Positions 17,680 through 26,900 of a DNA stretch of 59,756 nucleotides are shown one piece after another. Within the stretch, counting starts at the first letter, position 1, and each line of letters begins with the position of its first letter. A program made the translations under genes and the position numbers. This stretch comes from Bryobacterales bacterium (GTDB taxonomy: Bacteria > Acidobacteriota > Terriglobia > Bryobacterales > Bryobacteraceae): assembly GCA_009697505.1 (NCBI GenBank), contig SHUD01000009.1:1-59756 (forward strand), written 5' to 3'. The notes beneath the pieces are model-generated. The model was not told the origin of the DNA, searched no databases, and worked only from the letters and a program-made list of their open reading frames with translations.

Positions 17680-18429
17680 ATGAACCCTGCCGAGTTTGGG
17701 AACATAGCAAGAGCTGAAGATGATCTTTGGTGGTACCGGGGACAGCGCGAAATCCTCATCGGACTCATCGACCGGTGGCTCGCGTTCAGGGCAGTCGAAC
17801 ATGTGCTGGAAGCGGGATGCGGGACAGGCCACACGGCTAAGTTTCTGGCCGATCGCCACGGTTGGCGTTTGACCGCGTTGGATTTGAGCGCGCTTGGTCT
17901 CGATCATGCCAGACGCCGTGGGCTCTCGCGCTTGGTTCAGGGTGACATCACGCAATTACCTCTCCGCAGCGGCATGTTCGACGCGTTGATCTCGTTGGAT
18001 GTAATCGCTCACCTTGAGAGCGGATCGGATCTATTGGCGTTCCGCGAATTTTCCAGAGTCGTGCGGCCCGGTGGTTTGCTGGTGTTGCGAACCGCGGCCC
18101 TCGAATGTCTTCGCAGCCGGCATTCGGAATACATTTTCGAACGGCAGCGGTTCACGCGATCCCGCCTTGTGTCCCGGATTGAGCAGGCCGGATGCAGGGT
18201 GTTGTACGCCACCTATCTGAATGCACTGCTTCTTCCCGTGGCGTGGCTCAAGTTTCGGATTTGGGAGCCACTCTTGTCGGCGCCCCCAGCCAGTGGAGTT
18301 GGGCCGGCTGCAGCCTGGTTGAACAACTTGCTAAGCCTGCCTCTCGCAATCGAAGCGCAATGGATAAAGAGGGGGGGGAGCCTTCCGATTGGACAGACGC
18401 TGCTCGTCGTGGCCGAGGTTCGCCCATAA
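17680..18429 (+). CDS. Class I SAM-dependent methyltransferase (glycan island)
   Basis: 249 residues from the ATG at 17680, which has AAAAGGG as Shine-Dalgarno; an earlier in-frame TTG at 17566 adds an implausible leader. Motif I is VLEAGCGTGHTAKFL (about residues 48-62), followed by a DLSALGLDHAR acidic strand and the LPLRSGMFDALISLDVIAHLESGSD segment typical of Methyltransf_11. The C-terminal third is hydrophobic and may bind a lipid or membrane. It starts the island bounded by the 55-bp repeats and converges with the GT-C-like gene. The substrate is probably a sugar or lipid-linked intermediate, by context only. Confidence 0.85.
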   Translation: MNPAEFGNIARAEDDLWWYRGQREILIGLIDRWLAFRAVEHVLEAGCGTGHTAKFLADRHGWRLTALDLSALGLDHARRRGLSRLVQGDITQLPLRSGMFDALISLDVIAHLESGSDLLAFREFSRVVRPGGLLVLRTAALECLRSRHSEYIFERQRFTRSRLVSRIEQAGCRVLYATYLNALLLPVAWLKFRIWEPLLSAPPASGVGPAAAWLNNLLSLPLAIEAQWIKRGGSLPIGQTLLVVAEVRP

Positions 18430-18485
18430 CTCGTGCAACCCGGCGTCGCGGCGCTTCGCCTTCCGATCCTGAACGATAGACACTG

Positions 18486-20129
18486 TCAGCGAGGGACAAG
18501 TTGCGCGAACTGGATGTAGTTGTGTTTGTTCGCGACCCCCCAGTTGCCAGACAGCCTCGCATCGTTTTCCAGCCACACGCGCGCTTCGGGAGTAGAGGCG
18601 AGGTACCCAAGCACGGTTGTGTCAACCCACACAGCACGCCGCTTCCCAAGCGCCTCGCGTACCTGACGAGCCACATTCTCTCCATTACTGAAATCGACCC
18701 TGCTCCACGTCGTCTGAGTATTGAAATACTTCATCATCCAGTTATCGCAGGTGAAGTCCTTATACAGGACAAGCGTATCGTCGTTCCAGATTCCTTTGGC
18801 GTCGGCGGCTAGTTTACGTGACGAATTCGCTTCGATCTGCGAGTAGGGATAGATGTAGAACGTGAAGTTGAGAGTTGCCATGAACACTACGAAAGCGGGC
18901 AAAGGGCCAATCCTGTGCTTGATCGGCTGCGGGCGTCGGCTCCTCAACACAATTCCAATCAGCAAGGTCAACGCAGGCAAAAAAAAGAGCCGATAGTACG
19001 GATATTGCGTAAGCCAGAAGAAAAGAAATAAACTGAACGCCCCTCCCCACGCTAATGCGAACTTGGTCATCAACTTCTTGCATGCATCCGGCGTCTCATC
19101 CGCCTCGGGGACTTGCGGCAACCGGCTCCGCGAGCGCAGTTCCTTGGTGACGCCCGCGGCAAAAAAGGCCAGAGCCGTCAGCATCAGTGCAACCAGCGTC
19201 ACCAGCCAGGGTATGCTGACAAATCCGAAGGCAAGCGAGAAGCGTCCGCCGAAAAATACCCGGAGCAAATTCCAAACGCTCTTCAGAGCATTCGACGGTA
19301 TCGACTTATATTCGTAAACATCACTGCCGTTCGAGGTCATCCACTTCGTGAATTCCTGGATCGACCATCCGCCATCCAAAACTCCAAACCACACCCAACC
19401 ATATGCGGCGAGAACCGGAACGCCCGCGGCGAGAGTATACGTGAATACGGCCCTACGCTTCTCGCGCGGATTGCGCCAGTTGGGATGAGCCCAGATCGCT
19501 ACGATCACAGCAGGAAAGAAGAATATAGAAATCTGGTGTAGGAGCATGCTCAACGCATGCAACGCTCCGATCTTGGCTCCAGAAGGGCGCCTGCTTGGGT
19601 CGGTCAACAGGAAGGACGCCAGCACCAACAGGAATACGGCCGGTACATAGGCGTTCGCATCCGTGGAAAACTTCCACCAAACAGCCGACAACGCCATGAG
19701 CAGAGTGAGCCAAATGCTGAGACGCAAATCCCGTGACCACCGGCTCAACATTAAAAAGATGAGACAAGCGGCCGCCACGCTCGCGAGAATACCAATGGTC
19801 TTGAGAATATCCAGCGCACGTACATCGGGCGCAATCTCATGAAGCGGTCTATAAATTAGATACCCGATCATATTGTGAAGAAGGTGATTCGGATTGAAGT
19901 AGATATGGGAGATTCCACGGAGGTATCCGTTACTTGGTTCGACGCCGGGGCCATCCTGGTCGATCCCTTCAATATCCAGAGCGAAGCCGATTCCGTCCCA
20001 ATAGTGATTCTTCGTTGGGAAAAGGCTGTAAACAAGAAGTAAGAAAACGGCAAGCGCAATCGTCGTCCAGACGGAAGCCTGCACGGATGTGGGTCCTTGT
20101 TCAGGTTGTGCGAACTTCGCCGGAGTCAT
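18486..20129 (-). CDS. Polytopic membrane protein, probable GT-C type glycosyltransferase
   Basis: 547 residues with roughly ten predicted membrane helices, starting at about residue 20. The first periplasmic loop contains HYWDGIGFALDIEG, with acidic residues where GT-C enzymes (ArnT/PMT-like) hold their catalytic DxD/ExD site. A soluble C-terminal domain of about 110 residues follows the last helix (SQIEANSSRKLAAD onward). It starts within the stop of the SDR gene (ATGA overlap), so it is the third gene of a GT2-SDR-GT-C operon. Likely role: transfer of a polyprenyl-phosphate-linked sugar on the periplasmic face. The base composition looks clearly less GC-rich than that of neighbours outside the island. 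Confidence 0.65.
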   Translation of the reverse strand: MTPAKFAQPEQGPTSVQASVWTTIALAVFLLLVYSLFPTKNHYWDGIGFALDIEGIDQDGPGVEPSNGYLRGISHIYFNPNHLLHNMIGYLIYRPLHEIAPDVRALDILKTIGILASVAAACLIFLMLSRWSRDLRLSIWLTLLMALSAVWWKFSTDANAYVPAVFLLVLASFLLTDPSRRPSGAKIGALHALSMLLHQISIFFFPAVIVAIWAHPNWRNPREKRRAVFTYTLAAGVPVLAAYGWVWFGVLDGGWSIQEFTKWMTSNGSDVYEYKSIPSNALKSVWNLLRVFFGGRFSLAFGFVSIPWLVTLVALMLTALAFFAAGVTKELRSRSRLPQVPEADETPDACKKLMTKFALAWGGAFSLFLFFWLTQYPYYRLFFLPALTLLIGIVLRSRRPQPIKHRIGPLPAFVVFMATLNFTFYIYPYSQIEANSSRKLAADAKGIWNDDTLVLYKDFTCDNWMMKYFNTQTTWSRVDFSNGENVARQVREALGKRRAVWVDTTVLGYLASTPEARVWLENDARLSGNWGVANKHNYIQFAQLVPR

Positions 20130-21190
20130 GAGACAGAAGAGGCCCGCAAGGTCTTGACGTGCCGGAGTGTCTCCATTTCTGGCACGGACAAGTGCGTCGC
20201 GGGTTCGAGGTAATGCTTAGAGTGTTCGCTAAAATAGGCCAGTGCATCACGGACGCCGTCTTCGAAGAGGACTCCGGGCATCCAACCGAGTTCGCGTTGA
20301 GCGCGGAGCGTGTCGGAATAATAACTCCCGATGTCTATGCTCCTCAATTCCTCGGGAAATGGCACGTGCAGCGCCTGGGATCCGCGACTGGAGGACGCTA
20401 TCGTCCGGGCTATCTCCTTCAGGCTCAGAGCCTGTGAACCACCAATATTGAAGATCCGATGCCGCGGTTCGCGTGCGGTTCCGCAGCGCAGGAAGGCATC
20501 AAGGACATCCTCTACATGCACGGGATCCCGTAGCTGTTCTCCTTCGCCGTAAACCAGAATAGGTTTGCCCTCGAGAGCCATTCGGAAGTAGACGCCAAGA
20601 AATCCCTGGTGCGCCAAATGGATCGCCATGCGAGGTCCATACACGTTGCTGAGCCGGAGTATGATGCAGTCCAGATCGCCACGCCGGGTAAGCAATTGAT
20701 GGTACTGAGCGGCTGCGTGCTTGTGAACGCCGTTGAAGTCCAGTGGTCGAATCGGATGGCGCTCGTCGACCGGCAAGCTCTCCTGCTGTCCGTACACCTG
20801 CCGGGTGCCGGCGTATACGACCCGTGTGCCGGGGCAATGCTCCCGGCAGGCTAACAGAAAGCGTAACTGGGACAGGGTATTCAAGGCCAGATCCCGCTCC
20901 GGGTCTTCCATGCTTCGAGAGTGGCTGATTTCACCGGCTAGGTTAAAAACGACATCGACGCCCTTTAGGACTCGCGCGAACTGATCCGTGCTGCCGATAT
21001 CCGAGACGATCACGCGAACATCATTTCGCACTTGGGCGAGATTGCACCAATTGGCTCCGCATCCGGAAACCATGGAATCGATCACGGTTACGTCGGCTCC
21101 CGCTTCCACCAGTTGGATCGCCAAGTTGCTACCAATAAAGCCCAAGCCGCCCGTAACGATCACTGCCTTGCCTTGATACCCGGATAGCAT
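20126..21190 (-). CDS. NAD-dependent sugar epimerase/dehydratase (extended SDR)
   Basis: 354 residues. The Rossmann motif TGGLGFIG is at 13-20, and an acidic NAD-ribose residue follows in VIDS. The active-site strand reads AGTRQVYG. Where most extended SDRs have YxxxK, this protein has Asn in place of Tyr (FNGVHK), as I recall from a subfamily with NGINK at this place. The Lys is kept. It probably acts on a nucleotide-linked sugar, but the missing Tyr makes the exact reaction unclear. It begins 2 bp after the GT2 stop and overlaps the GT-C gene. Confidence 0.85.
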   Translation of the reverse strand: MLSGYQGKAVIVTGGLGFIGSNLAIQLVEAGADVTVIDSMVSGCGANWCNLAQVRNDVRVIVSDIGSTDQFARVLKGVDVVFNLAGEISHSRSMEDPERDLALNTLSQLRFLLACREHCPGTRVVYAGTRQVYGQQESLPVDERHPIRPLDFNGVHKHAAAQYHQLLTRRGDLDCIILRLSNVYGPRMAIHLAHQGFLGVYFRMALEGKPILVYGEGEQLRDPVHVEDVLDAFLRCGTAREPRHRIFNIGGSQALSLKEIARTIASSSRGSQALHVPFPEELRSIDIGSYYSDTLRAQRELGWMPGVLFEDGVRDALAYFSEHSKHYLEPATHLSVPEMETLRHVKTLRASSVS

Positions 21191-21192
21191 TT

Positions 21193-22071
21193 TTAGGATG
21201 TCCTACTTTCTGTGCCGTTCCGGAGGTCAACAACGTCCGGGTCGTGCGTTGCATCTATTTCGTTGACGAGCGCCGGTCTTGCGATTCTGTCCTTCGAAAA
21301 CGCGGGAGCCAGGACCAATCGCCAGAAGAGCGAACATAACTGGGCGAAGGTGCTCACCAGAGAGCCCACTCTAAAAAATTGTGAACTGCCGTATTGCCTC
21401 GGGTAATGGTGAACGGGAAGTTCGATAACCTCGCAGCCGCTTAGCTCCATTTGACGGACCAACTCAACGCAGATGGTACCCCCGGTCGACCGTAGGGCGG
21501 CGGGATCGAGAATGGCCCTTCGGATGAGGCGGAAATCGCAGTCGATATCCCGCAGGCGGATGCGGAAAAGCCAGCGAGCGAAGTGGTTGTAGAGCCAACC
21601 GATCACGATGCGATGCCGCGGGTCACTCCGTTCCATCTTGTAGCCGTTGACCAGTCCGGTTTCCGGCGTGACGGCGCGCAATAGAGATTCGATTTCAGCC
21701 GGATCGTACTGCCCGTCCCCATCCGTGTAGAAAATATACTCCCTGGTGGCGGCTGTGAGCCCACTCCGAAGGGCCGCCCCGTATCCACGGTTGTGATCAT
21801 GCGTGATAACGCGGAGCCTGAGACCGTATTGGGCTTGTTGTTCTTCGAGAACCTCCGCTGTGCTATCGACGCTACCGTCATTGACGACAATGACTTCATA
21901 GTCATCCGCGACCCGTCGCAGAACGGTCATGGTGCGGGCTAACAAGAACGGCAGAGACTGTTCGTCATTGTATGCCGGGAAAAAAACACTGAGACTCTTC
22001 GGAAAACGGAAGCAGCCCTCCGCGTCCCGAATAGGAGGCCATCCTAATTGCTGAATCACTCTTTTCTTCAC
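21193..22071 (-). CDS. Family 2 glycosyltransferase, dolichol-phosphate mannosyltransferase-like
   Basis: 292 residues, GTG start at 22071. The GT-A fold shows FPAYNDEQSLP near residue 31, VVNDGSVDST near 62, and the metal-binding TDGDGQYDP near 116. RGYGAALRSGL is typical of DPM1-like enzymes that make polyprenyl-phosphate sugars at the cytoplasmic membrane face. A C-terminal amphipathic segment (about 220-245) follows. It heads the minus-strand island operon, so it probably makes the lipid-linked donor used by the GT-C-like protein. Confidence 0.9.
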   Translation of the reverse strand: MKKRVIQQLGWPPIRDAEGCFRFPKSLSVFFPAYNDEQSLPFLLARTMTVLRRVADDYEVIVVNDGSVDSTAEVLEEQQAQYGLRLRVITHDHNRGYGAALRSGLTAATREYIFYTDGDGQYDPAEIESLLRAVTPETGLVNGYKMERSDPRHRIVIGWLYNHFARWLFRIRLRDIDCDFRLIRRAILDPAALRSTGGTICVELVRQMELSGCEVIELPVHHYPRQYGSSQFFRVGSLVSTFAQLCSLFWRLVLAPAFSKDRIARPALVNEIDATHDPDVVDLRNGTESRTS

Positions 22072-22310
22072 CCATGGCGGCGTTCAACCCGCGCGCCGCC
22101 ACCCAACGTTACGACTCAAAAACTATGACAGATATCATACCTCAAGCTGTGCCGGATATCATAGGTCAATTCTAAAGTCCGCGCGGTATCTCCTAAACGC
22201 GGTGCTTTCGCTGGAGACAGATCTATGCCGGTCCTGTTGTGCGCTTAAGGTCTTCGAGCGTAGGCTAGTGTAGTGCATCGCGCGAGGGACTTCGCAGGAT
22301 TTTACGCCGA
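22072..22310. promoter_or_regulatory. Divergent regulatory region of the glycan island
   Basis: 239 bp, more AT-rich than the surroundings, between the GT2 gene (-) and the aminotransferase gene (+). GATATCATA occurs at 22131-22139 and 22155-22163 (24-bp offset). The outer arms CTATGA (22123-22128) and TCATAG (22159-22164) make the block an imperfect dyad, a candidate operator. A possible promoter for the aminotransferase is TTGTGC (22237-22242), 18 bp, TAGGCT (22261-22266). Confidence 0.4.
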
Positions 22311-23444
22311 ATGATCCAGGCAAATGATTTCTCCCGGCAGTGGAAAGATCTGCGGGAAGATGCCTTGACGGCTTTCAACGCGGTAGGAGCCAGTGGCTTC
22401 TACGTGCTGGGTGACGAAGGGCGCGCCTTTGAAGAACACCTGTCCACTTTTTGGGGACTATCACATACCGTCAGTGTTGCCAGCGGTCTCGATGCAATTG
22501 AGATATCCCTGCGAGCCCTGGGATGCGGCCGAGGAGACCGGGTCCTTACGACCCCCGTCTCTGCTTTTGCCACAGCTCTCGCGATCGTAAAACTCGGTGC
22601 CATCCCGGTGTTCGTTGATACGGATGCGCAGGGGCTGATCGACCTGGAGCGCTGCCGAGACTTGCTCCGGCATAGAAGCGATATCCGTTTTTTTGTTCCC
22701 GTCCATCTTTATGGATTCGTGTTGGACACCAGCAAATTGCTCCGCCTCCGCGAAGAACATGAATTGCTGGTGGTTGAGGACTGTGCGCAGTCCATTTGCG
22801 GCCGCTGCCGGGGAGAAACGACAGGCACTGCCGGGCAGCTTGCGGCTACCAGTTTTTACCCGACGAAGAACCTCGGCGCCCTGGGCGACGGCGGGGCCGT
22901 TCTTACAAACGATATCGAATTAGCTTCGCGCGTGCGTGCCCTGCGCGATTATGGCCAGACATCCAAGTATCGTCATGATTACATCGGCTACAACAGCCGT
23001 CTTGACGAAATCCAGGCGGCCTTCCTCCGGCGCGCCTGCCTTCCTCGCCTGCTTCGTTGGACCTACCGCCGCCGGGAAATCGCGGCAGCGTACCGGGATG
23101 GAATCCGAAACTCCGCCGTGCGCCTACCGGTGCTTCCGGAGGGTTCAGAGCCGTCCTGGCACCTGTTCCCGGCGTGGATCGCTCCCGAGCGCCGGGAGAG
23201 CTTCTTACAGCATATGAGCGAGAGAGATGTGTCCATTGGGATTCACTACCCCACTGCGATTCCCGACCAGCCAGCCCTTGCCTCGGCGCCGTTTGAAATG
23301 GCCGACCCTTGCGAAAACGCGCGCCGGTTATGCGCAAGCGAGGCCAGCCTTCCCATTCATCCTTACCTGACCGACGCGGAAGTCGCTCAGGTCATCGCGG
23401 CCGTGAACACCTGGCCCGAAGGTCTCGTCCACCCAATCCATTAG
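22311..23444 (+). CDS. DegT/DnrJ/EryC1/StrS family sugar aminotransferase
   Basis: 377 residues. This PLP family transaminates keto-sugars attached to nucleotides, for example to make amino-deoxy sugars of O-antigens. The PLP lysine lies in FYPTKNLGALGDGGA. Upstream is the VEDCAQ strand whose Asp contacts the PLP pyridine, and the early SVASGLDAIEISLRALG binding segment is present. It is the last gene before the right-hand repeat and diverges from the GT2-SDR-GT-C operon. Together they point to a short pathway for a modified sugar placed on a surface polymer. Confidence 0.92.
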   Translation: MIQANDFSRQWKDLREDALTAFNAVGASGFYVLGDEGRAFEEHLSTFWGLSHTVSVASGLDAIEISLRALGCGRGDRVLTTPVSAFATALAIVKLGAIPVFVDTDAQGLIDLERCRDLLRHRSDIRFFVPVHLYGFVLDTSKLLRLREEHELLVVEDCAQSICGRCRGETTGTAGQLAATSFYPTKNLGALGDGGAVLTNDIELASRVRALRDYGQTSKYRHDYIGYNSRLDEIQAAFLRRACLPRLLRWTYRRREIAAAYRDGIRNSAVRLPVLPEGSEPSWHLFPAWIAPERRESFLQHMSERDVSIGIHYPTAIPDQPALASAPFEMADPCENARRLCASEASLPIHPYLTDAEVAQVIAAVNTWPEGLVHPIH

Positions 23445-23567
23445 CCTTGCTCCAACTCCTGCTTGGGAGCGCCGGTCAGCCGTCGCGGCGCTTGCTGTTG
23501 TCGGCAACTGGAGGTTCCTGTCTGGCGAACCTTCCCACTCAGTTGGCCAGACATGGCGTGCTGGGAA
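23445..23567. other. Spacer between the aminotransferase gene and repeat copy 2
   Basis: No gene is supported. It contains small dyads: GTTG-TCGG-CAAC near 23495, GGTTC with GAACC at about 23513-23531, and TCTGGC with GCCAGA at 23521-23552. Its first 40 bp share ordered blocks (GCCTTGCT, ACTCCTGC, GGGAGCGCCGG) with 13006-13038, after the RRM gene, so it may include part of a dispersed intergenic repeat. Confidence 0.3.
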
Positions 23568-23622
23568 GATGCTGCTGGCCGCCCGCTGGATCTGGGCGGA
23601 TTAGATTTCCGGCTGCCGATTT
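23568..23622 (+). repeat. 55-bp direct repeat, copy 2 (orphan PepSY 3' end)
   Basis: Matches 17440-17494 at 51 of 55 positions. Read in the PepSY frame it still encodes MLLAARWIWAD and a stop, but there is no gene body in front of it. It ends 22 bp before the tRNA-Leu gene. It may be the original 3' end of the PepSY gene displaced by insertion of the island, a remnant of a second PepSY gene, or a palindromic repeat. Confidence 0.8.
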
Positions 23623-23644
23623 CCCGATATCTTTCTGATGGTAT

Positions 23645-23731
23645 TGGTGCGGATGAGAGGACTTGAACCTCCACTCCCTTGCGAGAACTAGAACCTGAAT
23701 CTAGCGCGTCTGCCAATTCCGCCACATCCGC
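23645..23731 (-). tRNA. tRNA-Leu (anticodon CAG)
   Basis: 87 nt including an encoded CCA end (plus-strand TGGT at 23645-23648 gives discriminator A and CCA). The acceptor stem GCGGATG pairs fully with CATCCGC. The anticodon stem CTAGA/TCTAG encloses the 7-nt loop TTCAGGT; the anticodon CAG is at plus positions 23695-23697. The long variable arm and GGTTCAAGTCC T-arm fit tRNA-Leu. Confidence 0.96.
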
Positions 23732-23750
23732 ATGTGTCAGTGGGACTTCC

Positions 23751-23780
23751 ATTATTTCAACGCCCACAGTCGTGTGTCAA
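23751..23780 (-). promoter_or_regulatory. Promoter of tRNA-Leu
   Basis: On the minus strand, TTGACA (plus 23775-23780) is followed after 18 bp by AATAAT (plus 23751-23756). Transcription would start about 12 nt before the mature 5' end at 23731. Confidence 0.55.
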
Positions 23781-23818
23781 CCTTCCCCGGCAGAATTGAT
23801 GCCGATGGCAGATAACCG

Positions 23819-23879
23819 TTGACACTCTGGCCGATTGACACTTGACTTACCTTTCTCGTTGTGTTTAAAAGGGTAAACT
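23819..23879 (+). promoter_or_regulatory. Promoter region of the TonB-dependent receptor gene
   Basis: TTGACAC occurs at 23819-23825 and 23835-23841, and TTGACTT at 23842-23848. Candidate -10 boxes are TTTAAA (23864-23869; 16 bp after TTGACT) and TAAACT (23874-23879). A GGGGGGGAG Shine-Dalgarno precedes the ATG at 23907. The repeated TTGACAC may be operator half-sites; an inverted copy lies at 23774-23780 in the tRNA promoter. Confidence 0.4.
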
Positions 23880-23906
23880 TGAGATTCGCGAGGGGGGGAG
23901 ACTGGC

Positions 23907-26900
23907 ATGTCCAAGATGATTCGTCGATTGTCTGTTGTTTTTGCACTATGTATGAGCGGCGCGGCGTACGCGCAGACCGTTACCGGAACCATTCTTGGAA
24001 CCGTCCAGGATCAATCCGGGGGCGCCGTCGCCAAGGCTGAAGTCACGGCCAAGAGCCTGGACACCGGAGCGGTCCGCAGGACTACTTCGGACGACAAAGG
24101 CGAGTACCGCATCACCAGCGTGCCGGCGGGCGCTTACGAGATCACCGCGGCCGTGGCGGGCTTCAAGACCGATGTGCGCAGCGGCGTCGCGGTCACCGTT
24201 GGCGGCGACGTCAACGTTACCTTCTCACTCACCGTTGGGGCGGTCAGTGAAAAAGTGGAAGTCACCGGAGAAGCGGCTCAAGTCGATACCTCATCCTCGG
24301 CCATGGGTGGCTTCGTGAACTCCGCCACCATGCGCGAACTTCCCCTGAATGGCCGTGACTGGCTCCAACTCGCGCTGTTGCAACCGGGTGCGAGCTTCAA
24401 TACCGGTCAAACGCAAACTGATGCCGGCCGCGCGCAGAAGGGTAACGGTCTGGCCATCTCCATTTCCGGCGGACGTCCGAGTGACAACGCGTTCCGCATC
24501 GACGGTCTGGTGGTGAACGATTATGCGAACGCCGGTCCCGGCAGTTCGCTTCACGTGAACATGGGTGTGGACGCGATCCGCGAGTTCTCCGTGCTGACCA
24601 ATAACTATTCAGCCGAATACGGCCGCGGTTCGGGCGGGGTCATCAACGCCATTACGAAGTCCGGCACCAATGAAATTCACGGCAGCGCGTACGGATTCAT
24701 CCGCAACCACGTGCTCGATGCCAGGAACTTTTTTGACGCCAAGGATATCGCTCCGTTCCGCCGGTTCCAGTGGGGCGGCGCCATCGGCGGCCCGATTAAG
24801 AAAGACAAGACATTCTTCTTTGCCAACTATGAACGGCTCGGTGAGCTGAAGGCCTTGTCAAACGCGTTCAACTCGCTTTCGGCGGACGCCCATAACGGTC
24901 TGGTTTGCGCCAACGCTGCGTGCACATCAAAGACGCAGCTAACGATCAGTCCGGGAACCAAGCCTTATCTAGCACTTTATCCCATTCCGAACGGTGCGGT
25001 TGCGGGTAACGTGGGAGCATTTGTGTTTGCCAATCCGCGTATTGGCCATGAAGATTACGTGATCGGCAAGATCGATCACTATTTCACGCCGGCGACCACG
25101 CTGAATGGGAGCTACGCTTACGACAACACGAATCTGAGCGTTCTGGATAGTTTTGCATTAAAGTCGGTGCGTTCTCCTTCCCGCAGAATCAATGGAGTCA
25201 TGAACCTGCAGCATGTGTTCTCACCGGCCTTGATCAGTGTGACGCGCTTTGGGATCAGCCGTACGTTTGCCTACAACAACCAGGACAGCAACCCCACCAC
25301 TCCGCTGCTTACCGACAAATCACTGGGCTTCTGGCCAGGCCTGAACGTCGGAAATTTTAACATCAGCGGAGTGAACGGCGTTTTTTGCGGGATGGGAGGC
25401 TGTTTCGGAACCAGCGGTTTGAATATGTTTGGCAATACGGATCCGCAGTTCAATGAGGACCTGACCTGGACCAAAGGGCGCCACACCATCAAAGTCGGTT
25501 TCGGCACCGAGCGTTTCCTCTACAACCTGACGTCGGCCAACCGGATCAACGGAGAATATATTTTCAGTTCCGTCAATAATTTCTTACTGGGTAACCCCTC
25601 GACGTTTACCATCGATGTGCCTGGCACCGATACCGTACGTGGCGCGCGGATGTCGATGTACGCGGGATATTTCCAGGACGATTTCCGTATCCGTCCCAAC
25701 CTGACTCTCAATCTGGGTGTTCGCTATGAGATGGCCACGGTGCCGTTCGAAGTCAATGGTAAGCTCGCCAATTTGCGTAAGCTCACTGACCCGGCGGTGA
25801 CGGTTGGCAACCCCTACTTCAATAATCCCACCAAGAAGAATTTTGCTCCGCGCATCGGCTTTGCCTGGGATCCCTTCAAGGACGGCAAGACCTCGGTTCG
25901 TGGCGGAATCGCGATGTTTGACGTTCCGCCACTCCCCTATCAGTTTGTCCTGCGCCTGCCGCGCACGGCTCCGTTCTACGTGTCGCCCACTCTAAGCCCT
26001 GTTCCGGCGGGCGCCTTCCCGAATAACGCGATTTCCTTCCTGACCGGCTCGGCCGGCGCGGGAACTCTCAGGACCGGTGTGGTGGAATTCAATCCGCGCC
26101 GAACCTACAAGGGCCAGTGGAACTTCAACGTGCAGCGGCAGCTTACCAGGAGCCTGGCTCTGACGGCGGGCTACGTCGGAACTACCGGCGTCCACATCGA
26201 TCATCCTTCGAACGACCTCGATCAAGTCCCGGCCAATCTCGTCCGGTTCGATTCGGCTTTGAGCGCCTATGTGTTCCCGACCTACAGGACCGCCGGCGGC
26301 GCGGTTTGCGCGGCGGGATCCACGGGTTGCCAGGCGCCGCAAAGAATTAACCCGAACTTTGGTGTCATCAACGGGACCGAATGGAGCGGGCACAGTTCCT
26401 ATCACGGGCTGCAAACCAACTTGACCCATCGGCCGGCCAAGGGTCTGACCTTCCAAATCGCCTATACGTTCTCGAAGAGCATGGATAACGGTTCCTCGGT
26501 CGGCAACGAGGCGAGCGAAAGCTCGAACACATCCGGTCAACCCTGGGCGTTCTGCACGAGCTGCCAGAAGGGGCCGTCCGATTTCAACATTCCACACAAC
26601 CTGGTGACGAACTTCCAATACGAAATCCCCGTGATGGCAGCCGTGAAGAAGAACTGGTTGGCTAACGGCATTTTAGGCGGATGGCAGATAGGCGGAATCT
26701 ACACCCGGCAATCCGGCAGCCACTTTTCCGTCAAGGATGGAGGCGATCAGGCCGGTACCGGCAGCAGCGTCGCCAATACCGGAAGCGGCGGGCAGCGGCC
26801 CATGTATGTTGCTAACCCGGGTTGCTCGGTTGGCTCCGCCCCGGGAGACATTTATGGCTTGTACATCAACACCTCCTGCATCGCGTTTCCGGCTCCTGGA

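Noticed and set aside
22123..22164. CRISPR-like repeats
   Set aside because: Only two 9-bp copies, no spacers of constant length and no cas genes.
17440..23622. tRNA 3'-end attachment site for the island
   Set aside because: The repeated segment is the PepSY gene end and stops before the tRNA; no part of the tRNA is duplicated.
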